From: Actinomadura harenae
GTDB taxonomy: Bacteria; Actinomycetota; Actinomycetes; Streptosporangiales; Streptosporangiaceae
Length of the DNA: 64,000 nt
Reading direction: 5' to 3'
Assembly (NCBI RefSeq): GCF_003696215.1
Contig: NZ_RFFG01000046.1
Coordinates: 1 to 64,000 of the forward strand
Made by a program: the position numbers and the translations under genes. The notes beneath the pieces are model-generated. The model had not been told where the DNA came from, did no database searches, and was given only the letters and a program-made list of their open reading frames with translations. Shown here one piece after another: positions 20,465-29,062 of this stretch (position 1 is its first letter; each line of letters opens with the position of its first letter).

Positions 20465-21276
20465 CGTTTGATCCCTCCGTGGAACCGGAACCCGTACCGG
20501 CGGCTGACCAGCAGGTACATCAGCACGACGGGCACCGAGTAGAGCAGCGAGAAGGTGGAGATCAGGGCGAGGTCCGGCTGCCCGCCCTCGGTGTAGAAGG
20601 TGTACATGATCACCGACGCCGGGGCCTTGTCCGGATCGCGCAGCAGCAGGAACGGCATCAGGAAATCGCCCCACACCTGCGCGACCGTCCAGATCCCGAC
20701 CATCGCCAGGCCCGGCCGGATCACCGGGACGACCACGTGCCGCAGCGTCTGGAGCGGCGACGCGCCGAACACCCGCGCCGCCTCCTCGTAGGACGCGGGC
20801 GTCGCGTCGGTGAAGTCCTTCAGCAGGAAGATCGCGGTCGGCAGCAGGCCGCCGGACAGCACCAGCACCACGCCGAGGTGCGAGTCGACCAGGTGCAGCT
20901 GCGTGGCGAGCAGGAAGATCGGCACCATCGCCGCCGTCCCGGTGATGATCGACGACAGCAGGAGCAGCAGGTAGAGCAGGACGTCCCGGCCCGGCAGCCG
21001 CACCCGGCTGAGCGCGTACGCGGCGAGCGCCGCGAACACGACGACGATCGCCGCCGTCCCGGCCGCGAGGATCACCGAGTTCTCCAGCGACCTCAGCGCG
21101 TACGGGTCGTCCAGCAGGACGCGGAAGTTGTCCAGCGTGAAGCCCGGCAGCGACACCTGGATCTTCGGGTTCGCGTCGAACGGGGCGCTGGCCAGCCACA
21201 GCATCGGCAGCGCGAAGAACGCGAGGACGAGCGACACGAACGTGGTCGCGGCGATCCGCCGCAGCGCCGTCCTCAT
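20461..21276 (-). CDS. Sugar ABC transporter permease (MalG type)
   Basis: 271 residues with six predicted membrane helices. The EAA loop is SYEEAARVFGASPLQTLRHV (about 190-209), where the ATPase docks. It ends [14 protein letters not shown]. Start ATG 21276 is preceded by a perfect GAAGGAGG and overlaps the upstream permease stop by four bases (ATGA). Pairs with the next gene to form the membrane channel. Confidence 0.92.
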   Translation of the reverse strand: MRTALRRIAATTFVSLVLAFFALPMLWLASAPFDANPKIQVSLPGFTLDNFRVLLDDPYALRSLENSVILAAGTAAIVVVFAALAAYALSRVRLPGRDVLLYLLLLLSSIITGTAAMVPIFLLATQLHLVDSHLGVVLVLSGGLLPTAIFLLKDFTDATPASYEEAARVFGASPLQTLRHVVVPVIRPGLAMVGIWTVAQVWGDFLMPFLLLRDPDKAPASVIMYTFYTEGGQPDLALISTFSLLYSVPVVLMYLLVSRRYGFRFHGGIKR

Positions 21277-22202
21277 GCCCGCCTCCTTCGCAGCGCCCGC
21301 AGGTAGGCGAACGCGATGAGCAGGTTGACCAGCAGCATGACCAGGGAGATCGCCGCGCCGAAGCCGAGCCGTCCCTCGCCGAGCGCGGTCCGGTACACGT
21401 AGGCCGACATGACCTCCGAGCGGTTCTCCGGCCCGCCCGCCGTGATGAGGAACGGGGTGAAGTCGTTGAACGTCCACAGGCTGACCAGCAGCAGGCTCGT
21501 CAGCGCGTGCCCGCGGATCTTCGGCAGCACCGCGTCCCGCAGGGTCTGCCAGGTGGACGCGCCCGCCAGCTTCGCCGTCTCCAGATGGGACGGCGGAACG
21601 TTCCCGAGCGCGGCCGTGTAGAGCATCATCGAGAACGCCGTCCCGCGCCAGACGTTGAACACGACGATGCAGGCCATCGGATGGTCCAGCAGCCAGGCGG
21701 TGCCGGGCGTGCCGAGCATCGCGTTCAGCGTCCCGCCGTCCCGGTCCAGCAGCGCCAGCCACAGGAACGCCACGACCGACCCGGGCAGGATCCACGCGAG
21801 CAGCACGAGCGCCTCGACCGTCCGGCGGACGGCGGCCGGGCGCTCCCGCATCACCCACGCGACCGAGAACCCGAGCACGGTCTGCCCGAGCACCGCCGAC
21901 CCGCCGACGAACTCCAGCGTCAGCCACAGCGAGTTGTGGAACCGGCCGTCCGCGAGCACGTCGGTGTAGTTCCGGACACCGGTGAAGTGCGGATGCGTGG
22001 CCGCGAGCCCGGTGAGCCGGTAGTCGGTGACGCCCAGGTACAGCGTCCACAGCGCCGGGAACACCAGGAACACGACGATGAGCACCAGCGCCGGGGCGAC
22101 GAACGCGGCCGCGCGCCGCCGCCCCAGCCCGACGACGTCGGTCGCTTCCTCCCTCACGGGCTCACGCGCGGCCTCAGTGCGCGTCGACGTTGCCGGAACC
22201 AC
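21273..22202 (-). CDS. Sugar ABC transporter permease (MalF type)
   Basis: 309 residues, six membrane helices, with the first near residues 33-55 after a charged cytoplasmic N-terminus. EAA motif: HLETAKLAGASTWQTLRDAV. GTG 22202 has GGAGGG 8 nt upstream and lies inside the 3' end of the solute-binding-protein gene (29-nt overlap); a second in-frame GTG at 22157 lacks a close RBS. Confidence 0.92.
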   Translation of the reverse strand: MVPATSTRTEAAREPVREEATDVVGLGRRRAAAFVAPALVLIVVFLVFPALWTLYLGVTDYRLTGLAATHPHFTGVRNYTDVLADGRFHNSLWLTLEFVGGSAVLGQTVLGFSVAWVMRERPAAVRRTVEALVLLAWILPGSVVAFLWLALLDRDGGTLNAMLGTPGTAWLLDHPMACIVVFNVWRGTAFSMMLYTAALGNVPPSHLETAKLAGASTWQTLRDAVLPKIRGHALTSLLLVSLWTFNDFTPFLITAGGPENRSEVMSAYVYRTALGEGRLGFGAAISLVMLLVNLLIAFAYLRALRRRRA

Positions 22203-23634
22203 CGACGATGCCCTCCAGTGCCTTGGTGTACCGCCCGGCCGCGTCGTCCGGGCCGTGCCCGGCGACGATGCCCGCCGTCGCCTCCTGCAAGGCCGTCGAC
22301 ACCTGCGTGTAGGCGGCGAGCCCCGGCCGGAACAGCGTGATCGGCAGCACCTTCTGCGCGACGTAGGTGAGGAACGGGTCGTCCTTCAGCGCGTCGGCGT
22401 TCACGTCGTTGCGCGAGGTGACCTCGGGGTTCCCCGCGATGCGCGCCTTCACCACGTCCGGCCGGTTCAGGTACGCCAGCAGGTCGAACGCCTGCTGCGG
22501 GTACTTGGTGTGCGGGTTGATCGTGGCGATCGCCCCGCCGGACACGCTCACGAACGACTGCCCCTTGACGCCCTTGCCGGGGGCCACCGCCGGGATCAGC
22601 GCGTACCCGACCGACTGGTCGCGGTCCGCCATCTTCGCGATGCCGTCCTTGGGGTTCAGCACCGCCCGCCACAGATAGACGCCCTCCAGCAGCACGCCGA
22701 TCTTGTTGTTCGCGAACTCCTCGAACGACTTGTCCCGCCCCTTCGCCTCCTCCTGGAGCTTCTTGTCACCGAGCCCGTTCGGCCCGTACAGCTGCTGGTA
22801 GAAGCCGAGGACCTGCTTCATCGCGGCCCCGCCGCCGGCCCACTTGCCGTTCGCGTAGATCTCCGCGCCCGCCCCCGCGAGCAGCGGCAGGACGCCCTGG
22901 GTCGTCGTCGCCTCGCCCATCGCCGTCCCGGCGTTGAACTGGAGCGGCGTGACGCCGGGCAGCCGCTTCAGCGCGCGCCCGGCGGCGAGGATCTCGTCCC
23001 AGCTCTTCGGCTGCCAGTTCGTGGGCAGCCCGGCCTGCGCGAACAGCTTCTTGTTGTAGAAGAGCACACGCCCGTCGGTGCTCGGGGGGATCCCGTACCG
23101 CTTGCCCTGGAACGATCCCAGCTGCTGGACGGACGAACTGATCTGCCCCCAGCCGTCCCAGGAGTCGGCGCGCGCGCCGACCACGTCCGTCAGCGGCTTG
23201 ATGTAACCGGCCTGCGCGAACTCCCCGACCCAGATCCCGTCCAGGCTGACGATGTCCGCCCCCGCCTTGGACTTCAGGTCGAGCGCGGTCTTGGTCTTGT
23301 ACGCCTCGTCGTCCACGCCGTAGCCGTGGTACACGACCTTGACGCGCAGGCCCTGGGCCTTCTCGGCGGCGACGAACCCGGGGATGACGGTCTTGGTGAT
23401 CCACGACGCCTCGGCGTCGTTCTTGCCGCCGACGATGGCGTTGCGCGCGATCGTGAGGGTGACGGACCTGGCCTTGGCGTTGCGCTGCGGGTCGGTCGAG
23501 GACGAACCGCCCCCGCAGGACGAGACGGCCGCGCCCACCAGGAGAAAGGCGAGCGCGGCCGTGAGCCGTGAGTGGAACCGTGAGTCGAGGTGCGGATGGG
23601 GTCGGGAGCGTTCCAGCCGTCCGGAGATGTCCAC
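22174..23634 (-). CDS. Extracellular sugar-binding lipoprotein
   Basis: 486 residues, ABC solute-binding family 1. The N-terminal signal has a long basic region and a lipobox LVGAAVSSC, so the mature protein is anchored by a lipid on Cys (about residue 40) outside the membrane. The body shows the usual two-lobe pattern (GADIVSLDGIWVGEFAQAGY, DGRVLFYNKKLFAQAGLP, NNKIGVLLEGVYLWRAV, SGGAIATINPHTKYPQQAF). GTG 23634 is chosen because GGAGG sits 5 nt before it. It is the first gene of the operon that ends with the alpha-mannosidase. Confidence 0.92.
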   Translation of the reverse strand: MDISGRLERSRPHPHLDSRFHSRLTAALAFLLVGAAVSSCGGGSSSTDPQRNAKARSVTLTIARNAIVGGKNDAEASWITKTVIPGFVAAEKAQGLRVKVVYHGYGVDDEAYKTKTALDLKSKAGADIVSLDGIWVGEFAQAGYIKPLTDVVGARADSWDGWGQISSSVQQLGSFQGKRYGIPPSTDGRVLFYNKKLFAQAGLPTNWQPKSWDEILAAGRALKRLPGVTPLQFNAGTAMGEATTTQGVLPLLAGAGAEIYANGKWAGGGAAMKQVLGFYQQLYGPNGLGDKKLQEEAKGRDKSFEEFANNKIGVLLEGVYLWRAVLNPKDGIAKMADRDQSVGYALIPAVAPGKGVKGQSFVSVSGGAIATINPHTKYPQQAFDLLAYLNRPDVVKARIAGNPEVTSRNDVNADALKDDPFLTYVAQKVLPITLFRPGLAAYTQVSTALQEATAGIVAGHGPDDAAGRYTKALEGIVGGSGNVDAH

Positions 23635-23651
23635 GGTGACCTCCAATGGGC

Positions 23652-23668
23652 GTCACCGTTAACGTGAC
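23652..23668. promoter_or_regulatory. Operator-like dyad, sugar operon
   Basis: GTCAC and GTGAC flank CGTTAAC; the centre GTTAAC is itself palindromic. It overlaps the putative -10, the classic place for a LacI- or GntR-type repressor. No such regulator gene lies next to the operon. Confidence 0.45.
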
Positions 23669-23689
23669 CGATGGGACGGGAGTCGTAAA
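23661..23689 (-). promoter_or_regulatory. Promoter of the mannoside-type operon
   Basis: Reading leftwards, -35 TTTACG (23689-23684), 17-nt spacer, -10 CACGTT (23666-23661), about 27 nt before the GTG of the solute-binding-protein gene. The -10 overlaps the dyad at 23652-23668. Confidence 0.45.
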
Positions 23690-23724
23690 GACCTAACCGA
23701 TCTTCGGTTCGCCCCGCCGCCCGG

Positions 23725-24564
23725 TCACGGGTCGGTCAGCTCGGTGGAGCGGGCCTCGAACATCTCCATCGCCTTGCGGGTGACCGGGCCCGGAGCGGCC
23801 GGCAGCGACGTGCCGTCCACCTTCCGGATCGGCTGGACGTTCCTGGTCGTGGAGGTCAGGAACGCCTCCTCGGCCCGGTACAGCTCCGACAGCGGAAGGT
23901 CGCCCTCGACGCCGCCGCACCACTCCAGGACGAGCCCGCGCGTGACGCCCGCTAGGCAGCCCGCCTCCAGCGGTGGCGTGATCAGCTCGCCGTCCAGGAC
24001 GACGAAGATGTTCGTCCCGGTGCCCTCGCACAGGTTCCCGGCGAGGTTCGCGAAGATCGCCTCGCCGCCGCCGCGCTCGCTGGCGTGCGCGAGCGCCAGC
24101 GCGTTCTCGGCGTAGGACGTCGTCTTCAGCCCGGCCAGCGCGCCGTGCTCGTTCCGCGCCCACGGGACGACGACCACGTCGGCGGTCTCCGGGAACGGGT
24201 CCTGCTCGGCCACGATGATCGTCGTGGTCGTGCCCTCGGTTCCGCGCTGCGAGCCGAGCGGTCCGGGGCCGGAGGTGTGGGTGATCCGGATGCGGGCGGA
24301 CGGCCAGTCCGGGGCGGCCGCGAGCGCCGCGCGGCACCCCTCGGCGAGCTCCTCCACGTCCGGTTCGGCCAGGCCGAGCCCGGCGGCGGACCTGCCGAGC
24401 CGCTTCAGGTGACGGGTCAGCGCGAACGGCTCGCCGTCCACCGCCTTGACCGTCTCGAACACGCCGTCGCCGACCAGAACGCCGTGGTCGAAGACCGACA
24501 CGACCGCCTCGTCGGGATCCAGCAGGGTCCCGTTGACCCACACCTTCGCCCGCTCACCGCTCAC
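23725..24564 (-). CDS. pabC: Aminodeoxychorismate lyase
   Basis: 279-residue fold-type IV PLP enzyme. It starts KVWVNGTLLDPDEAVVSVFD and has the PLP lysine in LKTTSYAENALALAHA (about 148) followed by EGTGTNIFVVLDGELITPP and GCLAGVTRGLVLEW. Together with the overlapping PabB-type gene this indicates release of pyruvate from 4-amino-4-deoxychorismate to give p-aminobenzoate for folate. A branched-chain aminotransferase role is less likely because of the partner gene. It overlaps pabB by 11 nt. Confidence 0.88.
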   Translation of the reverse strand: MSGERAKVWVNGTLLDPDEAVVSVFDHGVLVGDGVFETVKAVDGEPFALTRHLKRLGRSAAGLGLAEPDVEELAEGCRAALAAAPDWPSARIRITHTSGPGPLGSQRGTEGTTTTIIVAEQDPFPETADVVVVPWARNEHGALAGLKTTSYAENALALAHASERGGGEAIFANLAGNLCEGTGTNIFVVLDGELITPPLEAGCLAGVTRGLVLEWCGGVEGDLPLSELYRAEEAFLTSTTRNVQPIRKVDGTSLPAAPGPVTRKAMEMFEARSTELTDP

Positions 24565-25549
24565 CGGATGCCACCTCCAGAAGCCGAGCCGCCTTCAGCT
24601 CGGTCTCGTTCCATTCTCCCAGCGGGTCGGATCCCCAGGTGATCCCGGCCCCCGTCCCGAACCGGAGCACGCCGTCCTCCGCCCAGAACGTCCGGATGCC
24701 GACCGCGAGCGCGCCGCGCCGCCGGTCCGCGTCCACCCAGCCGACCGCCCCGCAGTACGGCCCGCGCGGGACCGGCTCGAGCACCTCCAGCAGCGACAGC
24801 GCGCTCGCCTTCGGCGCGCCCGTCACCGAGCCCGGCGGGAACGTCGCCTCGATCAGCTCCGGCCACCCCGCGCCCGGCTCCAGCTCCGCCCGGACGGTCG
24901 AGACCAGGTGCACCAGCCCCGGATGCTCCTCCAGCGCGAGCAGCTCCGGCACCGTCACCGACCCGACCGCGGCGACCCGCCCGAGATCGTTCCGGACGAG
25001 GTCGACGATCATCACGTTCTCGGCGCGGTCCTTGGGCAGCAGGTCCGCCTCGGTGCGCCCGGTCCCCTTGATCGGCTTGGACGTCACGACCCGTCCGTCC
25101 CGGGCCAGGTACAGCTCGGGCGACGCGGACGCGACCGCGATCCCCGGCAGCCGCAGCGTCATCGCGTACGGCGCGGGATTCCCCCTGGCCAGCCGCCTCC
25201 CGAGGCCCGCGATGTCGGCGTCCCCGGCGAGCGGCGCGGACAGCACCCGGCACAGGTTCGCCTGGTAGACGACGCCCTCCGCGATCGTCGCGCGGATCCG
25301 CTCGACGCCCCGCATGTAGGCGCCCTGGTCCAGCGACGAGACCCACTCCCCCGGCGGCCGCCACGGGCCGTCCGGGTGCGGCGCGGGCCGGACGTCCTCG
25401 AACCGCGCGCAGGTGATCTTGCCCTCGTAGCTGACGACGACCGCCCACCAGCCGCGTGAGTCCAGCGCCGCCGGGTCGCTGGTCACCTCGGCGAGCCCGG
25501 TCGCCAGCATCCCTCCGACGTGCGCGAACATGGCTCCTGGGGCGAACAT
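24554..25549 (-). CDS. pabB: Aminodeoxychorismate synthase component I
   Basis: 331 residues of the chorismate-binding enzyme family, shorter than standalone PabB/TrpE (about 450), with the N-terminal domain mostly missing; this short form is common in actinomycetes. Motifs: GVVYQANLCRVLSAP, SPELYLARDG, SKPIKGTGRTEADLLPKDRA, MIVDLVRNDLGRV, PPGSVTGAPKASALSLLE and GAGITWGSDP. It aminates chorismate, probably with a glutaminase encoded elsewhere, and feeds pabC. Start could be 25549 or the second ATG 25531; both have short purine-rich sequences close by. Confidence 0.88.
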   Translation of the reverse strand: MFAPGAMFAHVGGMLATGLAEVTSDPAALDSRGWWAVVVSYEGKITCARFEDVRPAPHPDGPWRPPGEWVSSLDQGAYMRGVERIRATIAEGVVYQANLCRVLSAPLAGDADIAGLGRRLARGNPAPYAMTLRLPGIAVASASPELYLARDGRVVTSKPIKGTGRTEADLLPKDRAENVMIVDLVRNDLGRVAAVGSVTVPELLALEEHPGLVHLVSTVRAELEPGAGWPELIEATFPPGSVTGAPKASALSLLEVLEPVPRGPYCGAVGWVDADRRRGALAVGIRTFWAEDGVLRFGTGAGITWGSDPLGEWNETELKAARLLEVASGER

Positions 25550-25618
25550 GGCCCCTAGTCTGCCGTCCCCGCGCGGGGCCGCGGCACACGGCGCGCCCGC
25601 CGGGCCGCCGCGCGCGGG

Positions 25619-26344
25619 CTAGTGCGAGGCCAGGACGCAGCCGAACGAGTCCGCGAGCCCCTTGAGGCCGTCCTCGGTGACGGTCAGCGCGCGTCGCTCC
25701 CGGGGGACGCGCGCGAACCAGTCGAGCTCGATCATCCGCGTGGTCAGCGCCGCGCCGAGCGCCCCGTTCAGGTGCGGACGGCGTTCCGTCCAGTCCAGGC
25801 AGGCGCCCGCGAACCGCCGCCGCGTCCGGCGCAGCGCGTCCAGGTCGAGCCCGATCTCCTCGAACCGGTGCTCGCCCTTCTCGGTCGTCGCGTACGGGAT
25901 GCCGGTCTCGACCGGGCGGCCGGCGTCCGGTTCGATCATGCCGCCGTCCGCCAGGGCCGCGAACAGCGCCACCCCGGCCTCCCCGGCGAGGTGGTCGTAG
26001 CAGGTGCGGGCGGTGTGCAGCCGCCGCGCCAGCCGCGACTGCCGCAGCCCCTTCACCTCGATGTCCGGGCTGATCCGGCTGAGCGCCTCGATCACCGCGG
26101 CGACCTCCTCCCCGGCGAGCCGGTAGTACCGCCACCGGCCCTGCGCGACGACGCTCACCAGGCCGCCGTCCAGCAGCTTCGCCAGGTGCGCGCTCGCGGT
26201 CTGCGGGCTCACCCCGGCGACCCGCGCGAGTTCCCCGGCCGCCAGCGGACGGCCGTCCAGCAGCGCGGTCAGCATCGCCGCCCGCGCCCGGTCGGCCATC
26301 AGCGCGGCCACCGGGGCGATATCGGAGTCATACGCCAGGCTCAT
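25619..26344 (-). CDS. ArsR-family winged-helix regulator
   Basis: 241 residues. The N-terminal winged helix (about 10-80) is clear: ARAAMLTALLDGRPLAAGEL, then recognition helix VSPQTASAHLAKLLDGGLVS and wing GRWRYYRLAGEEVA. The C-terminal ~130 residues contain CYDHLAGEAGVALFAAL and CLDWTERRPHLNGALGAAL, the effector/dimer region seen in long ArsR-type regulators near efflux genes. No ArsR metal-binding ELCVCDL-type motif is visible, so a metal signal is unlikely. No obvious target is adjacent. Confidence 0.87.
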   Translation of the reverse strand: MSLAYDSDIAPVAALMADRARAAMLTALLDGRPLAAGELARVAGVSPQTASAHLAKLLDGGLVSVVAQGRWRYYRLAGEEVAAVIEALSRISPDIEVKGLRQSRLARRLHTARTCYDHLAGEAGVALFAALADGGMIEPDAGRPVETGIPYATTEKGEHRFEEIGLDLDALRRTRRRFAGACLDWTERRPHLNGALGAALTTRMIELDWFARVPRERRALTVTEDGLKGLADSFGCVLASH

Positions 26345-26417
26345 GCCTTCGAGCCTAGGCGGCGGACGCTTCGACGCCGATGGAAGCGTCCCGTGCGACC
26401 GGATCGCGTAATCCGGT

Positions 26418-26446
26418 TTGGGGAAGCGGCCCGGACACGCTAATGT
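26418..26446 (+). promoter_or_regulatory. Promoter of tRNA Gly-Cys-Val cluster
   Basis: -35-like TTGGGG (26418-26423), 17-nt spacer, -10 TAATGT (26441-26446). The following leader shares GTCGCCG with the second tRNA cluster. Confidence 0.5.
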
Positions 26447-26478
26447 TCTCTCTGTCGCCGGGGAAGCCCGGACGGCAG

Positions 26479-26550
26479 GCGGAAGTGGCTCAGGGGTAGA
26501 GCATCACCTTGCCAAGGTGAGGGTCGCGGGTTCAAATCCCGTCTTCCGCT
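26479..26550 (+). tRNA. tRNA-Gly (GCC)
   Basis: 72 nt with a full cloverleaf: acceptor GCGGAAG / CTTCCGC, anticodon stem TCACC / GGTGA with loop TTGCCAA (anticodon GCC at 26511-26513), T-loop TTCAAAT. Discriminator T; CCA is not encoded. Identical to the copy at 33333. Confidence 0.95.
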
Positions 26551-26577
26551 CTGAGAGGCCGGACACGGCCTCGCTCT

Positions 26578-26651
26578 GGTGGAGTGGCCGAGAGGCGAGG
26601 CAACGGCCTGCAAAGCCGTGTACACGGGTTCAAATCCCGTCTCCACCTCCA
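26578..26651 (+). tRNA. tRNA-Cys (GCA)
   Basis: 74 nt including encoded CCA (26649-26651). Acceptor GGTGGAG / CTCCACC, anticodon stem ACGGC / GCCGT with loop CTGCAAA, discriminator T as expected for tRNA-Cys. It lies 27 nt after tRNA-Gly and has no counterpart in the second cluster. Confidence 0.95.
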
Positions 26652-26652
26652 A

Positions 26653-26727
26653 GGGCGATTAGCTCAGTGGGAGAGCGCTACCTTGACACGGTAGAGGTCA
26701 CTGGTTCAATCCCAGTATCGCCCACCA
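26653..26727 (+). tRNA. tRNA-Val (GAC)
   Basis: 75 nt including encoded CCA (26725-26727). Acceptor GGGCGAT / ATCGCCC, anticodon stem CTACC / GGTAG with loop TTGACAC, T-loop TTCAATC. It starts one nucleotide after tRNA-Cys. Identical to the copy at 33436. Confidence 0.95.
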
Positions 26728-26739
26728 CACGTAAGACGG

Positions 26740-26774
26740 AAGCCCCGCTTCTCTTCGGAGAAGCGGGGCTTTCG
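26740..26774 (+). terminator. UUCG-tetraloop terminator after tRNA cluster
   Basis: Perfect 14-bp stem (26740-26753 with 26758-26771) closed by TTCG and followed by a short T run. It ends the Gly-Cys-Val transcript. Confidence 0.85.
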
Positions 26775-27005
26775 CGTTCCCGGACGCCATCACCCTGACC
26801 TCGGTCCCGCACCGCGCGCCTGCGTGCCGTCCCGAGTCCCTGAGGTTCCCCGAGCCGGGTCGGCTCGGTGTGGGACACGAACAGGCAACGGATTGAACGG
26901 CCTTCTTGTCGGGTTCGCGGCGCGGTGTCACATTTCGGCCGGGATGACCGCGTGGTCGCGGTTCTCCGGGGGTCCCATCGCACTCGCCTTCTTGGAGGAC
27001 CGGCC

Positions 27006-28226
27006 GTGGCCCGATCTCGTGTTGCCCTCCGGCGCGTCGGCGCGCTCGCCCTGGCGGCGGGCCTGCTGACCGCCGGTCTCTCCGCACCGCCCGCGTTCGC
27101 CGACGGCCCCGGATCCGGATCGCCGTGGGTCGTCACGCTCGGCGACTCCTACATCTCCGGCGAGGCGGGACGCTGGGCGGGCAACAGCAACGACGGCGAA
27201 TCGCTGATCGACGCGCTGGGTCCGACGGCCTACTACGACAACGCCTCCCACACCGCCGAGCAGATCACCCGCTGCCACCGCTCACAGTCCGCCGAGGTCT
27301 ACATCGGCGGCGGCGTGAACGGCATGAACCTCGCCTGCTCCGGGGCCACGACCGGCACCCACACCGACTCCAGCGGCAACTTCAAGCCCGGGATCGACTT
27401 CTACAACAGCGGCGGCAACCAGGGCCAGGCTCTGATGCTGCAGAACTTCGCCTCGTCCCACAACGTCACGATGGTCGCGGTCTCCATCGGCGGGAACGAC
27501 TTCGGCTTCGGCGGCATCGTGCAGAAGTGCGTCACGGACTTCCTGACCTCGCCGTCGTGGCTGCCGAACTACTGCAACGACGACTCGGCGGTGACGTCCA
27601 ACTTCACCTCGTCCAACGTCGCCGCGCAGCGGGCCAAGATCGCCCAGGCGTTCCGGAACGTCGCCCAGGCCATGACGAACGCCGGGTACTCGCCGTCCTC
27701 CTACAAGATCGTCGCGCAGGACTACCCGTCGCCGATCCCCACGAGCTCGGGCTTCCGCTACTCGCAGTCCGGCTACACCCGGCAGTCGACCGGCGGCTGC
27801 GGCTTCTGGAACAACGACGCCAACTACGCCAACTCCACCGCGCTGACGGTCATCGACCAGACGGTGGCAGGCGCGGCGTCCGACGCGGGGCTTTCCAACC
27901 TGGTGACCATGCGCCTGTCCTCGGCGTTCAACTCCCGGCGGCTGTGCGAGAACACCGTCGGCCTCGTCGAGGAGGCGGGCCTGAGCTCCTGGCGGAGCGC
28001 GGGCGCCGTGGACAAGACCGAGTGGATCAACCAGATCCGCACCGTCACCACCATCGGTTCGGACTACTACATCCAGGAGTCCATCCACCCGAACTACTGG
28101 GGCCAGCTCGCCCTGCGCAACTGCCTGCGCCAGGCGTACAACGGCGGCTCCCCCCACGGCGGCGCCTGCACCCGCGGCGGCACCGGCACCAACGCCAACG
28201 GCGAACCCCTCATGACCCTGAACTGA
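27006..28226 (+). CDS. Secreted SGNH/GDSL hydrolase
   Basis: 406 residues with an N-terminal Sec signal (ARSRVALRRVGALALAAG, cleavage probably after SAPPAFA, about residue 32). The mature enzyme starts almost at once with block I VVTLGDSYISGEAGRW, whose Ser is the nucleophile. Block II Gly is in LACSGATTG, block III is VSIGGNDFGFGG, and the catalytic His is in ESIHPNYWGQLA. About seven to eight cysteines suggest disulphides. Family members hydrolyse lipid or carbohydrate esters outside the cell. GTG 27006 has GGAGGA 6 nt upstream. A strong terminator follows. Confidence 0.9.
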   Translation: MARSRVALRRVGALALAAGLLTAGLSAPPAFADGPGSGSPWVVTLGDSYISGEAGRWAGNSNDGESLIDALGPTAYYDNASHTAEQITRCHRSQSAEVYIGGGVNGMNLACSGATTGTHTDSSGNFKPGIDFYNSGGNQGQALMLQNFASSHNVTMVAVSIGGNDFGFGGIVQKCVTDFLTSPSWLPNYCNDDSAVTSNFTSSNVAAQRAKIAQAFRNVAQAMTNAGYSPSSYKIVAQDYPSPIPTSSGFRYSQSGYTRQSTGGCGFWNNDANYANSTALTVIDQTVAGAASDAGLSNLVTMRLSSAFNSRRLCENTVGLVEEAGLSSWRSAGAVDKTEWINQIRTVTTIGSDYYIQESIHPNYWGQLALRNCLRQAYNGGSPHGGACTRGGTGTNANGEPLMTLN

Positions 28227-28234
28227 CCCCGGAC

Positions 28235-28266
28235 AGGTGCTGGGCCGGAACCCCGGCCCAGCACCT
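28235..28266. terminator. Bidirectional 14-bp hairpin terminator
   Basis: AGGTGCTGGGCCGG and CCGGCCCAGCACCT pair perfectly around AACC, just after the SGNH hydrolase stop and upstream of the convergent HAD gene end. Confidence 0.85.
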
Positions 28267-28324
28267 ACCGGACCTCCCGCAACCGAACTGCTGAAGCCTG
28301 GTGGCTTGCGGCTCGGCCCGGCTG

Positions 28325-28768
28325 TCAGAAGTCGCCGTCGGCGACCTGGAGGACGGTGAGGCCGAGGCCGCGCCACATGGCGACGACGGTGGCGCGGTCC
28401 TCCAGAACCGCCGTGACCTGCTCGTTCGGACGGACGTGCCGCTTGTACAGCTCGGACTTGACGGTGGTGTCGCGGCGGCGGTCGCCGTCCTTGCGCATGA
28501 GCAGCGCCTCGCCGGGGACGGCGACGTGTTCAGCGAGCCAGGCACGGGTGGAGGCACGGCAGGCGTCGGACCGTCCGGTCACGTAGATGATGCCGTGGCC
28601 CGCTGCGGCGAGGGCCTGGACGACGGTGATGACGGGCGCGTTCGGGAGGTCTTCGCCGACTCGGTGCCAGTCGTACGGGGCGCGTTCGCGTGGTCCGGGA
28701 CGGCGGAGCGCGACGGTGCCGTCGATGTCGACCAGGAACAGACCCCGGCTCGGCTTGGTCGGCGTCAC
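28325..28768 (-). CDS. HAD-family phosphatase, polynucleotide-kinase-phosphatase-like
   Basis: 147 residues. HAD motif I is LFLVDIDGTVALRRPG (about residues 10-25), motif II GIIYVTGRSDACRASTRAWL, motif III Lys in DTTVKSELYKRHV, and motif IV VTAVLEDRATVVAMWRGLGL. The order and the small size fit stand-alone versions of the 3'-phosphatase half of T4-type polynucleotide kinase. No kinase domain is present. GTG 28768 is selected by AAGGAG 5 nt upstream; longer in-frame starts lack an RBS. The biological substrate is unknown. Confidence 0.8.
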   Translation of the reverse strand: MTPTKPSRGLFLVDIDGTVALRRPGPRERAPYDWHRVGEDLPNAPVITVVQALAAAGHGIIYVTGRSDACRASTRAWLAEHVAVPGEALLMRKDGDRRRDTTVKSELYKRHVRPNEQVTAVLEDRATVVAMWRGLGLTVLQVADGDF

Positions 28769-28903
28769 GGAGGCTCCTTGGCGGGCTGTGCGGAGAACAC
28801 GTCGGGCGGGTGCCGAACTCAACCATAGAAACCTCGCCCGTATCACCCGATATCCCGCCGGATGGAGCGTGCGCCGAGCGAGACCCGCCTGCCGGGTCAC
28901 GGG

Positions 28904-29062
28904 TCACTGCCGGAGCGGCAGGTCGCGCTGGTACCAGGTGCCCGGCTTGCCGCCGAGGTCGGACGCGTCTGCCTCGGCTACCGGGAAGTAGGCGCGGTTC
29001 GCCGGTTCGAAGGCCAGGACGGCCCGGGTGTGGCTCGCGTCCAGCCTCGTCAGCTCGGGCAT
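28904..29062 (-). pseudogene. Truncated GNAT acetyltransferase remnant
   Basis: A 52-codon frame starting ATG 29062 with a good GGAGGAG RBS. Its first ~28 residues (TRLDASHTRAVLAFEPANRA) look like the N-terminus of a GNAT acetyltransferase, which normally continues for 140 or more residues. Here the chain turns into unrelated GGKPGTWYQRDLPLRQ and stops. I read this as the 5' stub of a deleted acetyltransferase gene; a short functional peptide is less likely. Confidence 0.45.

Noticed and set aside
23695-23709. AACCGA-TCT-TCGGTT hairpin as terminator of pabC
   Set aside because: Only 6 bp with a 3-nt loop, and it lies just upstream of the sugar-operon promoter; too weak to call.
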